A stretch of DNA of 64,000 nucleotides from Symsagittifera roscoffensis (lineage: Eukaryota; Xenacoelomorpha; Acoela; Convolutidae): positions 20,582,596 through 20,646,595 of the forward strand of contig NC_087067.1 of assembly GCF_963678635.1 (NCBI RefSeq). Direction: 5' to 3'. The notes below the pieces were generated by a model. It did not search any database and was not told where the DNA came from. It saw nothing but the letters and a program-made list of their open reading frames with translations. Below, in pieces: positions 55,021 through 64,000 of this stretch. Position numbers and translations under genes: made by a program. Numbering within the stretch: the stretch's first letter is position 1; each line of letters begins with the position of its first letter.

Positions 55021-56530
55021 TTATACATGTAGAGAAATAATATCTGAATTCGAGTTTTTCAAATATTTTATGGATGAGATTGTGATTTTGAAAAACTTAT
55101 GGATAGGTTTGAATTCAAAATCTGACATATAGAGTTGTTGTCTGTTTTGTTTTTTATCATATTGGTGAACTTGTTTTATTGAAAAATTATATATGTTTCC
55201 TGATAGTGGTTTCAGGTGTTTTCTTTGTTGATTATATATCGGATAAAATTTTGAAAAGAATGGTGGTTGTTTATTTAATCTTTGAAAAAATGTTAGGGAT
55301 GTGTCTTTTGTTTTTGTGTATTTATCTTTGATTAGTATTTTACTATTCAAAATGTTTATTGTTGGTATATATTTAGAGATAAATGGTATTCCAATGATAT
55401 TGTGTTTAATATCAGTGATTTGAAATATTTGTTTAAATGGTTTATTTAAAATTATATTTTGCTCTATTGTTCTTGTGGGGAGAAGGAATAATTGAATTTT
55501 TCGATAGTTTACTAATGTTGATCCTTGTACTGTTGCTAGTTTACTGGAGGATTCAAGAGGCGTTAGTTTTGGGTGTAATGATTTTATCTCATTCCATGTG
55601 GGAATGTTTATTATGTTTGATTCTGCTCCTGAATCAATTAAAAAATCAATTTCAAGATCTGTTGGTTGAAATTCTTTGTTTCTTGGACTTTCTAAAAGAA
55701 ATGGTATTGTCCAAATTTTTTCTTTGGGTTGTTCTTTTTGTATATTTTGATAGATGTGATTTGTATTCAAGCATTTTGTTTTGTAATTTTCATTGGATTG
55801 ATTTGTAGTGTTGATTTCGTTAGTTTCTTGTGCCGTATGTGTAGAATGGATGGGTTCAATATAATAATTATGAAGGAGTTCTAATTGATTTTCATATATA
55901 TGTGATGAAAAAGTTTGTTCATATATAATAGGTTCGTAGTCATTTTCGACTGCTATCATATTGATGGAAATAGTGTTTCCTGTATCACTTTCTAAATCTG
56001 ATGATTCACAGTTTATTTGATTTATTTGTAGTTCGTTATTTCCTGTGTCATCAATACCTGGGGGGTCTGATGTTGTTTCTTGGTTTGATTGTACTTGATT
56101 AATATTTCTTTGATGTTTAGGTGTACTACTTCTGTGGCGATTGTTAGAATTATTATAATGGTTATTATTCCTGTGTGGTGATTGGGAATAATTTCTATAA
56201 CGGTTATTATAACTTGAATGTCGATTTTGTGAATTATTTCGTGATCTGTTTTGATAATTATTGTTTGGTCGGTTATAGTTTGATCTATTATATGAGTTAT
56301 TCCTTGATCGATTGTTCGGGTAATTCTGGTTTCGGTTGTTTGAATAACTTCTATTTCGATTATTGGAGTAGTTTCTATTTCTATTGTATGATGAGTTTCG
56401 TGATTGATTATTTGGATAGTAATTATTCCTTGATTGGGAATTAGATCTAGAAACAAATTGTGTTGTATTTGAATTTGATCTGGAGTAGTTATTTCGACTA
56501 TTTGGTCTATTGTAATGATTTTGTGACGAA
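55021..56530 (-). CDS. Retroelement nucleocapsid-like region and aspartic protease
   Basis: The frame opens near 56535 with about 110 codons of Asn/Arg/Ser/Tyr-rich low-complexity sequence (NYSNNRNRSYSNNRNQNYPN), an RNA-binding nucleocapsid-type stretch without CCHC knuckles. It then becomes acidic. From ATG 55959 it encodes the protease: LEIDFLIDSGAESNIINIP holds the catalytic DSG at residues 109-111. The frame ends at a TAA (55023-55021) beyond which RT continues in the same frame. The opening overlaps the end of the preceding gag-like ORF by a few codons in another frame, so expression by frameshifting is likely. Confidence 0.78.
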
Positions 56531-56947
56531 TTTTATGTATTTCTTCGTTCTGGTGACATTAGTGAATATGGAGTTTGCTCTTTGTGAGTTATGATATTGT
56601 ATGCTTTTTATGTATTCTGAGAATACTTTTGAAAATTCTAAATCAAGGTCATCTGTTTGAATTACATATTTGCGGTGATTCGGGTTTGGTGAGGTGAATT
56701 CTATGGTGTAGATTCCGTAGTGTTGTGTCAAATTACATATATCTTTCAGATAGTGATCAATAGTTTGTCTTTTGATTTTTACATCTGGGAACTCTGCTCT
56801 ACATGGGCTGATTCCGGGTTCAAAAAAATTTAGTAGTAAATTCTTGCAAAGTATATGCTGTCCTCTATCAGTGGGTGCATCTACGAGGAAGGGGAAGATA
56901 TCGTCATCATCTGGACTATCTTCACTTGGAGTGTGTGTTTGGCTCAT
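56507..56947 (-). CDS. gag: Retroelement gag-like ORF 2 (146 aa)
   Basis: A 146-codon ORF beginning with an acidic Ser/Asp-rich N-terminus (PSEDSPDDDDIFPFL) and continuing into a mixed helical domain containing CRAEFPDVKIKRQTIDHYLK. By position, between the basic ORF and the nucleocapsid-protease ORF, it should be part of Gag. It overlaps the stop of the upstream ORF by 26 nt and ends at a TAG just where the nucleocapsid frame opens. No capsid signature was identified. Confidence 0.55.
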   Translation of the reverse strand: MSQTHTPSEDSPDDDDIFPFLVDAPTDRGQHILCKNLLLNFFEPGISPCRAEFPDVKIKRQTIDHYLKDICNLTQHYGIYTIEFTSPNPNHRKYVIQTDDLDLEFSKVFSEYIKSIQYHNSQRANSIFTNVTRTKKYIKFVTKSLQ

Positions 56948-57389
56948 TTTTTCGTTTAATGACTGTTAATAGGTAATTATCGATGTGTCTAATTGGTTGA
57001 TTCCAATTATATAAATGTACTGGTTTGTGTTTATATTGCTTTTTTATTCTTCTTTTTCCTCTTTTTGATGAATTCGAAGTTGTTTCTGAGTCGGAAAAAT
57101 ATAATTGATCGTGAATGGGGCAATTTTTATCTATAGATTCTTTTAATTTATAAAGTTCGTCTAAATTGCTGACTTCTGATTCTGAGAATGCGTTTCTATT
57201 TTTGGAAAATCTTTTTCGTGTTATTTGTCTTTGTTTAGTTATTATTTTTCTTTTTAGTGTTTGTCGTTTTGTTCTAATATATCCAACTGTTTGTGTGTGA
57301 GGTGTGATTACAAGGTCGTATTTTTTGTTTTCTATTTCACAGTTGTGCAAAACGATTGTTTGTTTGTTTCCTAGATTTTTAAATGACAT
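56922..57389 (-). CDS. gag: Retroelement gag-like ORF 1 (155 aa, basic)
   Basis: The first substantial ORF after the leader, with Lys/Arg-rich segments (KRKIITKQRQITRKRFSKNR and SKRGKRRIKKQYKHKPVH) flanking an acidic Ser-rich linker. The basic nature suggests a matrix or RNA-binding role. It overlaps ORF 2 by 26 nt. No homologue was recognised. The split of gag into two small ORFs may be genuine or reflect decay. Confidence 0.5.
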   Translation of the reverse strand: MSFKNLGNKQTIVLHNCEIENKKYDLVITPHTQTVGYIRTKRQTLKRKIITKQRQITRKRFSKNRNAFSESEVSNLDELYKLKESIDKNCPIHDQLYFSDSETTSNSSKRGKRRIKKQYKHKPVHLYNWNQPIRHIDNYLLTVIKRKNEPNTHSK

Positions 57390-58644
57390 AAGGTTTAGGA
57401 TGACGGATGCAAAAAGTTGTTAGATGATTTCTATTTTCTTAAATTGTTAGTCCTTACGATTTTTTGGTTAGCTTAACCTGGGTCTATTTGTTCAGGGTTG
57501 GAGAGAAAAGTATATCGATTCCGAAGAATGATTTTTTACTTTCTCGTGGCTAGTATAAGCTAAGGTGTTAACTTACTTAATCTTACTTAAGGGTTGTGAT
57601 TGTGTTCAAGGGTTGGTGAATAGTAAATCGATCCACAAGGTTCAGGTATAATTAGAACGCGAGTAGTTCGTTAGATACTATTTTAAACTTACTAAGTCTA
57701 TGATTTATCCTGGGTCTGGTAAGAGGAGGGTTCAAGTGAAGGATGAATAACCGAAGTTCTTCACTGTTTATCCTAATTTGAATGGTTAGTTTTGTTGAAA
57801 AATTTCTATTAGTTTTGGGTTTTGAGAAAGGGTTGGATAGTGAATCGACGTTTGAGGTCGTTAGACACTGGCTAAGTTGGTGGGGGAGAACAAAATTGTT
57901 CTTTTTGATCCAAGGAGAGGCCTTGATGATCAAGTTTTAAAATTTAATTAAATAGAAAATGAATTAAGATCCAAGGATAAGCCTTGATGATCTGATTTTT
58001 TTTTTTAAATTAAGTGAATTTAAGTTTAAAATGGTTTAAATTTGTTTAAAAAAAGATTTAGTGTTTGAATGATATTAGTGAGTTTATGATTGCTGTTATG
58101 TTTTAGGTGATGAAGCTGAGACAACTGATGATTTTATGATTACTAACAGTTTATTGTCATGCTACTAATTTTTATTTTGATTTTTAATAAATATTTTCCA
58201 AACATGTTTTATATAATACTGCAGAATTTTAGGAAAACGATCTGAGATATTTTTATCAATCGTTATTGTATATTAATATTTTGTTTAGCGCCTGTAATGA
58301 TCATGAAGATTGGCTTCAAGATTTTATGTTTGCAAATGAAAATCTAAATTCATTGCTAATAAAATTCTAAATATAAAAGTTTGTGTTGGCTTTTGCCGTA
58401 CTATCATATAACTATTTGTTAAGTTTCTACTTTGTCGTATGTCGTCTCTGGTTCGAGGTATTCTTCCAATTCCGGGTAGTTCTATTATCGTTCGGAATAT
58501 TGGCTCTGATCTATTGAGTCGTAGAGACATTTCGATTAAATTATCGTCGTATAACATTTTGAAAATGTTTTGTCTAAATTCTAATCTATTTTTGGTTAAT
58601 TCTAAGCTATTAAGGTCTTGTTCGAGACTTATGGTCGCACCAGA
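57390..58644 (-). other. Retroelement leader and primer-binding region
   Basis: This is 1.25 kb between the 5' LTR and the first gag-like ORF. Reading from the LTR on the minus strand, the element continues TC then TGGTGCGACC, which is complementary to a tRNA 3' end GGTCGCACCA, so a primer-binding site starts two bases after the LTR (58642 downward). The leader contains a direct repeat (GATCCAAGGA...GCCTTGATGATC at 57907 and 57968) and three loosely related words GGGTTGG...ATCGA at 57498, 57613 and 57832. Short ORFs within it are not supported. Confidence 0.6.
57907..58003. repeat. 61-bp-period direct repeat in the leader
   Basis: GATCCAAGGAGAGGCCTTGA at 57907 recurs as GATCCAAGGATAAGCCTTGA at 57968, each followed by TGATC and an AT-rich stretch. 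A packaging or dimerisation role is speculative. Confidence 0.65.
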
Positions 58645-59054
58645 TGAGTTATAACCGAGGTGGTTAACTCATAGAGTAATTTCGGATAGGGTACACCGTC
58701 TGCTCGTCACGCTATCTTATTTTCGGCCGGATAGATTCGTGCAACTTCTTAGTCTAATACCGATCCTAATCTTACTCTTATACTATCTAGTCTCAGGTTG
58801 TTTAACTAGTCTCTGCTAGGCTCAATAGATCTAGGGTATACTGGTTTATTGCGGCTGCTGAAGTTCGCTTGGAGCGTCAACTAATTTCTAAGTTAAATTC
58901 AAATCTCTCTGGTGCTGAAATTACAAGTAATTTCAGCACTTACAAATAAGTGGGTTGTTAGTTAGATGGATCATGATTGGTTAATATTAAATACTTTACA
59001 ATGGTAAAATATCTAATTTATCCAATCATAAAATGTAGTTTAGATCAGGTTCCA
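58645..59054 (-). repeat. 5' LTR of the retroelement (right in window)
   Basis: 410 bp, TGAGTTATAACC to AGGTTCCA, matching the left LTR. The ATTG target duplication follows at 59055-59058. In element sense this LTR holds the promoter and R region. I did not identify a distinct TATA box. Confidence 0.95.
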
Positions 59055-59153
59055 ATTGTGATCGGCCTGTTGGAATTTTCGGTTTGTTGGCCCTTCGGCT
59101 TGTTGTTCTATTACCGTTTTAGCCTATTACCAAAGTCACACTTGTTTTTCAAG

Positions 59154-59310
59154 GTCATCCTGGCGGTTCTGACCAGCTGGTTTATCTGTGCAGTTCTCAC
59201 CTGGACTGGGTTGCTATCTGAAGAGAAGGGCTCTGCAGGATATGCCGCGAGAGTGGACACCAAAATAGACGTGATACTACAGTCACCCTGGATTCGGATA
59301 CCCTATCCGT
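59154..59310 (+). CDS. SLC23 transporter, exon 7
   Basis: The exon follows TTTTTCAAG| in phase 0 and encodes the helix VILAVLTSWFICAVLTWTGL, then SEEKGSAGYAARVDT and SPWIRIPYP, matching the family's YGFQARTD...PWIRIPYPC loop. It ends CCGT|GTAAGT in phase 1. Sequence between the retroelement and this exon (59059-59153) is intron. Confidence 0.9.
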
Positions 59311-60911
59311 GTAAGTTGAAAGTTGTACACGAAGCTAAAATCCGCTTGCTAAGTTCACTTGCTATATCTTTGAAGAAGTAGTTATTACAATTCATAAAAC
59401 CTTGATTGAAAAACATTAAATTGTAAAATAAATTTAAGCTGGCTCAAAATAAACAGTGAAAAAAATGTTCTCGGCCGACACGTTTATGAAGAAAATTGCG
59501 GACAGCTTCCAAATCAGGTACACTTCCAAGTTCCCTTTCCTAGAAAGTTGTGAAATGTTTCATTTTTTGTTGTCGAATAAGTTTGTTTCAGCAAAAAAAT
59601 ATTAAAATACTCACATGACTAACTTTCAAATTTTTGTGTACATCATAGATGAAGCCGGCGAAGTAAAAAACAAGCAATATGTTTAAAAGTTTAAACTCAA
59701 AGCACCAAAAAAAATAATTCGCTCGGTAACTTGTAAATTTTGGGCTCGATCCCTTTTTTCACCCCTTTATCTCTTTCTTTGCCCCTCCCCTCTCTTTCGG
59801 AAGTTGATATGAATTGAAGTGTCCACTCCCAGCATATATTTTCCACATTTTTCTTCGAATTTCGGAACGATAATGTTCAGTTAGCAGACAAGTTTTAATT
59901 TAAATAGGGGTGTCTACATGTTAGGCTGAATAAACCTGAAAATTTTTCAGAAACTAAATTTAGAAAGAAAAAATCAAAATTTTTGGTTTATGGGAAAACA
60001 CCTATCATACAATTTTCATATATGGAAAAATGCTTATCATAGAGTTTTCATACAATTTTCTGTACGTATCGAATTGTATGAAATTGTATGACAAGAAGTT
60101 TCTCATATATGGAAATTGTATGATAAGAAGTTGTGGTCAACCCGGGTATCCTGATGCAGTATCTTCAGTGACCCTGCTGCTCCAAGCTTGAGCTAATTTA
60201 AAAACTTGTACCAGGATGAACTTAAGGGAAAAATGACCAAACAAGTTTATTAAGCTTCCCTGGTATTATTTAACAAAATCATAATTCCTCTATGAGTTGT
60301 TAGTAGCAGTCCTTTCGATAGCACTTAATTGCTGTAAAGCAGCACAGACTGATGCAACCACATGAATCAAGGTGAAAGTTCTTATATTTTAAAAAAGGAG
60401 GTTTTGATATTTTTCAAGTGGCGTGATGTCTGCAATTGGATAAAAAACTTAGGGTTGTTCAAATCAGTACAGGTGCTTATCTAGCTCAAATTGCAGATAA
60501 ACTAAAATAGATATCAGTAGAGCAAAATACGAAATGTACGTGCTTTTTCGAAAACTATATTTATAAAAAAAAATTGCTTGCACAATTCCAATTCGTTGAA
60601 AAACGACGTGTAAACGTCGGAATTGAAGATAGTTTCTCATTTTATTGCTTCATATTCATCACGAGACAACCAAATATAAGTATGTTCATGATTGAGTGTG
60701 AAGAATTTTCTAATCTCAATTCACCTGATACCTGAAAAAAGTGACAGAGTTAATCTGAAATCTGTATATAATGTTTTAAAGCATCGATTTGCAGAAACGA
60801 ATTTTTGGTGCAAGTATTAATGAAAAAAGGGCCATATTGTTGCAGTCCAGTTTTTTCTCAGTCCACGTTGTTTTTTTTATGCAACTTTTCTTTTTAAACT
60901 ACGTGTTTCAG
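59311..60911 (+). other. SLC23 intron 7
   Basis: A 1.6-kb GT-AG intron, AT-rich. It holds a foldback at 60004-60124 (ATCATACAATTTTCATATAT against its near-complement) with extra copies of AATTGTATGA between the arms. No gene inside. Confidence 0.7.
60004..60124. repeat. Small foldback in SLC23 intron 7
   Basis: ATCATACAATTTTCATATAT at 60004-60023 is inverted as ATATATGGAAATTGTATGAT at 60105-60124 with one mismatch. The central region repeats CATACAATTTTC and GAATTGTATG. Confidence 0.75.
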
Positions 60912-61165
60912 TCCAATGGGGTCTTCCGACCTTCAGCATGGCAGGTGCAATCGGGATGATGGCCGGAGTTCTGGCCAGTATGTTGGAGTCCATAGGCGAC
61001 TACTACGCATGTGCCAGACTGTCTGGAGCAGGGAAACCGGAGCTACACGCAGTCAATAGAGGTATTTTGGTCGAGGGGCTGTGTTGTATGGTCGCCGCTG
61101 TCTTTGGCACAGGCAATGGGACAACATCCTACTCGGAAAACGTCGGCGCCATAGGAATTACTAAG
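60912..61165 (+). CDS. SLC23 transporter, exon 8 (NAT signature motif)
   Basis: The longest exon encodes [20 protein letters not shown], then [34 protein letters not shown] and [31 protein letters not shown] is the TM8 substrate-site segment. [10 protein letters not shown] is the family signature (Q/E/P)NxGxxxxT(R/K/G) in TM10. These residues place the protein in SLC23 without doubt and show the transport core intact. The donor AAG|GTTATT is phase 0. Confidence 0.95.
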
Positions 61166-61711
61166 GTTATTACGTTTAAAAAGTTATTTTATTTTTCTTA
61201 AGTCCAAAACTTGCGTCATTAGATTACAATAGTATTAAAATAGCGGTGGGTAAAGAGCGTCGAAGAAAATAGTTAATTGCCGTTTTTTCTCTATTTTAAA
61301 AACCGGCTAAACAAAGTAAACTAAAGATTCAATTTATCTCGCAGTTTCATCACAGTATTAATTTTTGACTTTTAGTCACGGGGATAGTTCATTTTGATCT
61401 GCAATTTGGCCTGGATGATTTTCCAAACTTTTAAAAAATTTAATAAAATAATGTGCTGTTGAAAATTTATGCTCGGTAATCAAAAATTTTGAGAAAACGT
61501 GCCGAAAAATCTTGTCACCGAGTACTGTTTTTGTCAATTTTTGTTTCAAAAATTTAAATTTTTGCGTGAATTTAATACTAGTATCAATATCAATGCTCTC
61601 AGAAAAATTACTGGTCACAAATAGTAAAATTCCCACAAATAGTTTCAAAGAGCGTGCTACCCTTTGAGCGTCAAAATCCTGAGAGCTGCTGACTTTTTTA
61701 TTCGTTATCAA

Positions 61712-62073
61712 CAGGGGCGGATTAGGGGAGGGGGGGGGGGGGGGACGGACGCACCCTTCCCCCCTCAGGGATTCGACCCCCCTGCCGACCCAAAATGGAT
61801 ATTAAGAAATCCATTTTTGGTGACGGACCGTAAAATTTTTGGCGCCAATCCATTCTAATTGTGAGGGGGGAGCGCGCGCCAAAAAAACGCAATTTTTTGG
61901 TCAAAATTTTCCAAAAAAAGCCTAAAAACGCCTTTTTCGGCCTGTTTTTTCAAAAATCTGCCTGCGGTACAGAAAACTTGGCCAAAACAGCGTCTTTTTA
62001 GTGCTTTAGGAGAGCTTTGAAAATCAATTTGGCCGACCTAATTTTGAATTTTTTTTGAAAACACCCGCCCCTG
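61712..62073. mobile_element. hAT-like non-autonomous element at an SLC23 splice acceptor
   Basis: A 362-bp element with ends CAGGGGCGG and CCGCCCCTG (perfect 9-bp inverted repeats) flanked by GTTATCAA on both sides (61704-61711 and 62074-62081), an exact 8-bp target duplication. Ends of the CAGGG type with 8-bp duplications are typical of hAT transposons. It has no coding capacity; a G-run of about 17 and several GCC/GGC-rich words lie inside. The exon 9 acceptor AG is only 12-13 nt beyond its right end. Confidence 0.9.
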
Positions 62074-62086
62074 GTTATCAATGTAG

Positions 62087-62220
62087 GTGGGAAGCAGGCG
62101 AGTCATCCAGTGGGCGGCACTGATGATGGTAGTGCTGGGCTGTCTGGGCAAATTCGGAGCTGTCTTCACAACAATACCCACGCCCATTATAGGAGGCGTC
62201 TTCTTCTGCATGTTCGGAAT
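62087..62220 (+). CDS. SLC23 transporter, exon 9
   Basis: The exon starts directly after the hAT-like element, its target duplication and TGTAG|. It encodes VGSRRVIQWAALMMVVLGCL, then GKFGAVFTTIPTPIIGGVFF and CMFG, matching the family's VGSRRVxQxxAxxMxxLGxxGKFxAxFxxIPxPIxGG segment. It ends GGAAT|GTGAGT in phase 2. Confidence 0.92.
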
Positions 62221-62464
62221 GTGAGTTTAAATAAGGAACTTAACTAAGTCTTTCTCTCTTCTCACGCAATTCTTTGAAAGGATCTGAGCAATTCGTATTA
62301 TAAAAATTGCCTTTTCCTCGCTGCAATTAACGTACTAACTAGGAAACTACGAAAACTAAGGGTTCAAGAGTCGCCAAAGTTCTCGTACAAAACTCTGAAC
62401 CCTATTCGTTAAACAAGAACTCTATTTATTCACGTAGTTTTTTTTTAAATTTCTTTCAATTAAG

Positions 62465-62604
62465 GATCACGGGAGTGGGTCTGTCCAACCTGCAGATGGT
62501 GGATCTTAAATCCAGTAGGAATCTGTTCGTTCTCGGAGTCTCCATCTTCGTCGGAATTGCACTACCTAAATGGATGCAGAAGCCTGAAAATGTGATCGAT
62601 TTAG
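62465..62604 (+). CDS. SLC23 transporter, exon 10 (gene continues past window)
   Basis: After CAATTAAG| in phase 2, the exon encodes [20 protein letters not shown], then [20 protein letters not shown] and ENVIDL, matching the GLSNLQxVDxxSSRNLFxxGxSxFxGxxxP block near the C-terminal third of SLC23 proteins. It ends TTAG|GTAAGA in phase 1. The remaining C-terminal exons lie beyond 64000. Confidence 0.92.
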
Positions 62605-63236
62605 GTAAGAGAAAAGAGGTTCTCACTTAAGGCAGTGACGTTTGGTTGCTTGTTTAATATTCGTTTGGTTGATTGTTTAATATTCATTACTCGAGTAAAA
62701 TTAAAATTAAGCGTAAATAAGTTATTGTAAACTGTCTAAAATAAACATAAATAAGTCTGCTTTCTCGCTTCACTCGCTCGAATTTAGACAAAAAAAAATC
62801 AAAAAATGCAAACAAATTTTTCTCAATCTACATTTCATTATATTAATTCCACACTAAAACTTGTGTTTTATCATTGTATTTCAATAGAGAAAAATACGAC
62901 AAGAAAATTTTTGCAAAAAGTATTGTTCGTAATCACGAAAGCACACACAATGAAAGAAAAAAAGACGGTTTGTCACAAAAAAAATCAAGTAATTTTGCAA
63001 ATAATTTGATCAATGTGATAATCTGATGTAAGCATAGAAGGCAAAAGTGCGCTAAATCAGAACTAGAGGCCTTAATTCAAAGTTAAAACCGAATATTTTC
63101 ACTTCCCAGTGTGTACCTGGCGGTATCAGCATTGAGAGATGGAAGGTTTAATATTTAACCAACTTTAACTTTTTTTAAAATACAACAACATCCTATGATA
63201 TTGCATACATTTAAAGTGTTATTAGTACTTTATTTA
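62605..63236 (+). other. SLC23 intron 10, first part
   Basis: Intron sequence after GTAAGA; AT-rich, with a duplicated GTTTGGTTG-TTGTTTAATATTC phrase near 62640-62685. No gene or RNA is recognised. Confidence 0.5.
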
Positions 63237-63900
63237 ATGAATGGAGAATGCGATTGATGAGGTGCTGGCAGGAATTTGTTTTAGAAAACCTGTTCTTAAA
63301 ATTTAAATTACTCCCTAACGCGAAGAAAAATCATCAGCGTTTTTAGAGTTGAATACTGAAAGCCTTTGAGAAAGCTTTTTTCTGTAACATAATTGTTTTG
63401 CAGTTTGATGTTTGATGTATTTTAAATTCCTTTCATTTCTTTTCCTTTGCTAAAAAGAAGGCAGACTCCAATTTCGAACTCTAAAAAATTGGAGACTGCC
63501 TTCTTTTTGGAGTCTGCCTTCTAAAAACGCTGATGATTTTTCTTCGCGTTAGGGGCTAATTTAAATTTTACGATAAGGTTTTCTAAAAAAATTCATGCTA
63601 GCAGCACCTCATTAATCGCATTCTCCATTCATTGATTGATGAGGTGCTGTACATTATTCAATGAATGGAGAATGCGATTAATGAGGTGCTGCTAGCAGGA
63701 ATTTTTTTAAAGAAAACCTGTTCGTAAAAATTAAATTACTTCCTAACGCGAAGAAAAATCATCAGCGTTATTCAATGAATGGAGAATGCGATTGATGAGG
63801 TGCTGCTAGCAGGGATGTTTTTTAGAAAACCTGTTCTTAAAATTTAAATTACTCCCTAACGCGAAGAAAAATCATCAGCGTTTTAAGAGTTGGATACTGA
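63237..63900. repeat. Complex foldback array (four units, one inverted)
   Basis: A unit of about 105 bp (ATGAATGGAGAATGCGATT...GAGGTGCTG...CTAACGCGAAGAAAAATCATC) occurs forward at 63238, inverted at 63523-63632, forward at 63658-63770 and forward again from about 63774. Between the first two lies a hairpin with AAAGAAGGCAGACTCCAAT (63454) and its near-complement ending at about 63506. A third copy of the hairpin word, GGAGTCTGCCTTCT, follows. The array probably continues past the window. Confidence 0.85.
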
Positions 63901-64000
63901 AAGTCTTTGAGAAAGTTTTTTTCTCTAACATGAATTTTTTGCGGTGTGATGCTTGATTTATTTTAAATTCAATTCATTTTTTTTCCTTTGATAAAAAGAA

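Larger units (their letters stand above)
42514..59054 (-). mobile_element. 16.5-kb env-bearing LTR retroelement, antisense in SLC23 intron 6
   Basis: The element is bounded by 410-bp direct repeats (TG...CA) and a 4-bp ATTG target duplication. Its genes read on the minus strand, opposite to the host gene. In element order it contains a 1.25-kb leader, two small gag-like ORFs, nucleocapsid-like plus aspartic protease, reverse transcriptase, RNase H and DD35E integrase with a GPY-type tail, two tiny membrane ORFs, a methionine-free ORF, a viral-type glycoprotein and two more ORFs, then 1.6 kb of non-coding 3' sequence. Pol architecture (PR-RT-RH-IN) is Ty3/gypsy. It is long for that group, because about 6 kb after pol is occupied by envelope-like and unknown ORFs. 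In-frame stops and a frameshift make this copy defective as read. Confidence 0.92.

Noticed and set aside
58324-58557. Short minus-strand ORF in the retroelement leader
   Set aside because: No homology or composition signal, and it lies before the gag-like ORFs in the leader.
59059-59153. Upstream extension of SLC23 exon 7 (open frame reads back into the LTR)
   Set aside because: Exon 6 already ends at the FKLFP position of the family and the conserved sequence resumes at VILAV, directly after a good acceptor.

Overview
The window is animal (metazoan) nuclear DNA: AT-rich, with intron-split genes bounded by GT-AG (once GC-AG) junctions, and crowded with transposon families. Secreted Kunitz-type proteins, A4GALT-type glycosyltransferases and SLC23 transporters together suggest an invertebrate. 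I cannot name the phylum with confidence. Most of the 64 kb is repeats and introns. No rRNA, intact tRNA, CRISPR array or bacterial operon was seen.

Layout. 1-14 kb is a repeat-derived block. Three copies of a long repeat (1-1260, 2231-3893, 10025-11350) sit next to a GC-richer, broken minus-strand coding relic of unknown origin (1453-2170 and 3947-7260), LINE reverse-transcriptase remnants (7290-7930, 9309-9830) and a tandemly duplicated plus-strand relic (11340-13530). At 15.5-16.4 kb is a two-exon secreted Kunitz-like gene. At 21.2-24.9 kb is a two-exon type II membrane glycosyltransferase with a DXD motif, whose intron carries small TIR transposons with 8-bp target duplications. 27.8-31.2 kb is a tandem array carrying fragments of an SNM1/Artemis-like metallo-beta-lactamase and of a LINE reverse transcriptase. 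From 32675 to beyond the window end runs an SLC23 (nucleobase/ascorbate transporter) gene; ten exons, about 470 residues, are visible.

The most striking object is a 16.5-kb LTR retroelement (42514-59054) inserted antisense in intron 6 of the SLC23 gene. It has 410-bp LTRs (TG...CA) that differ at two positions I noticed, and a 4-bp ATTG target duplication. In element sense it carries basic and acidic gag-like ORFs, an R/N/S-rich nucleocapsid-like stretch with an aspartic protease, RT-RNase H-integrase (DD35E), two tiny membrane ORFs, a long Pro/Ser/Thr/Asn-rich ORF with no methionine, a glycoprotein that looks like the chuvirus (class III-type) family, and two further unrecognised ORFs. Successive ORFs often overlap by a few bases, as in a compact viral genome. 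Several in-frame stops and a frameshift show that this copy is defective as read, although the LTR similarity makes it young.

Within the SLC23 gene, a 362-bp hAT-like element with perfect 8-bp target duplications ends 13 nt upstream of the exon 9 boundary, so the transposon supplies the branch-point/polypyrimidine region of that acceptor. Intron 3 uses an AG|GCAAGT donor. A tRNA-derived SINE family has one copy in the Kunitz-glycosyltransferase interval and one, inverted, in SLC23 intron 3.
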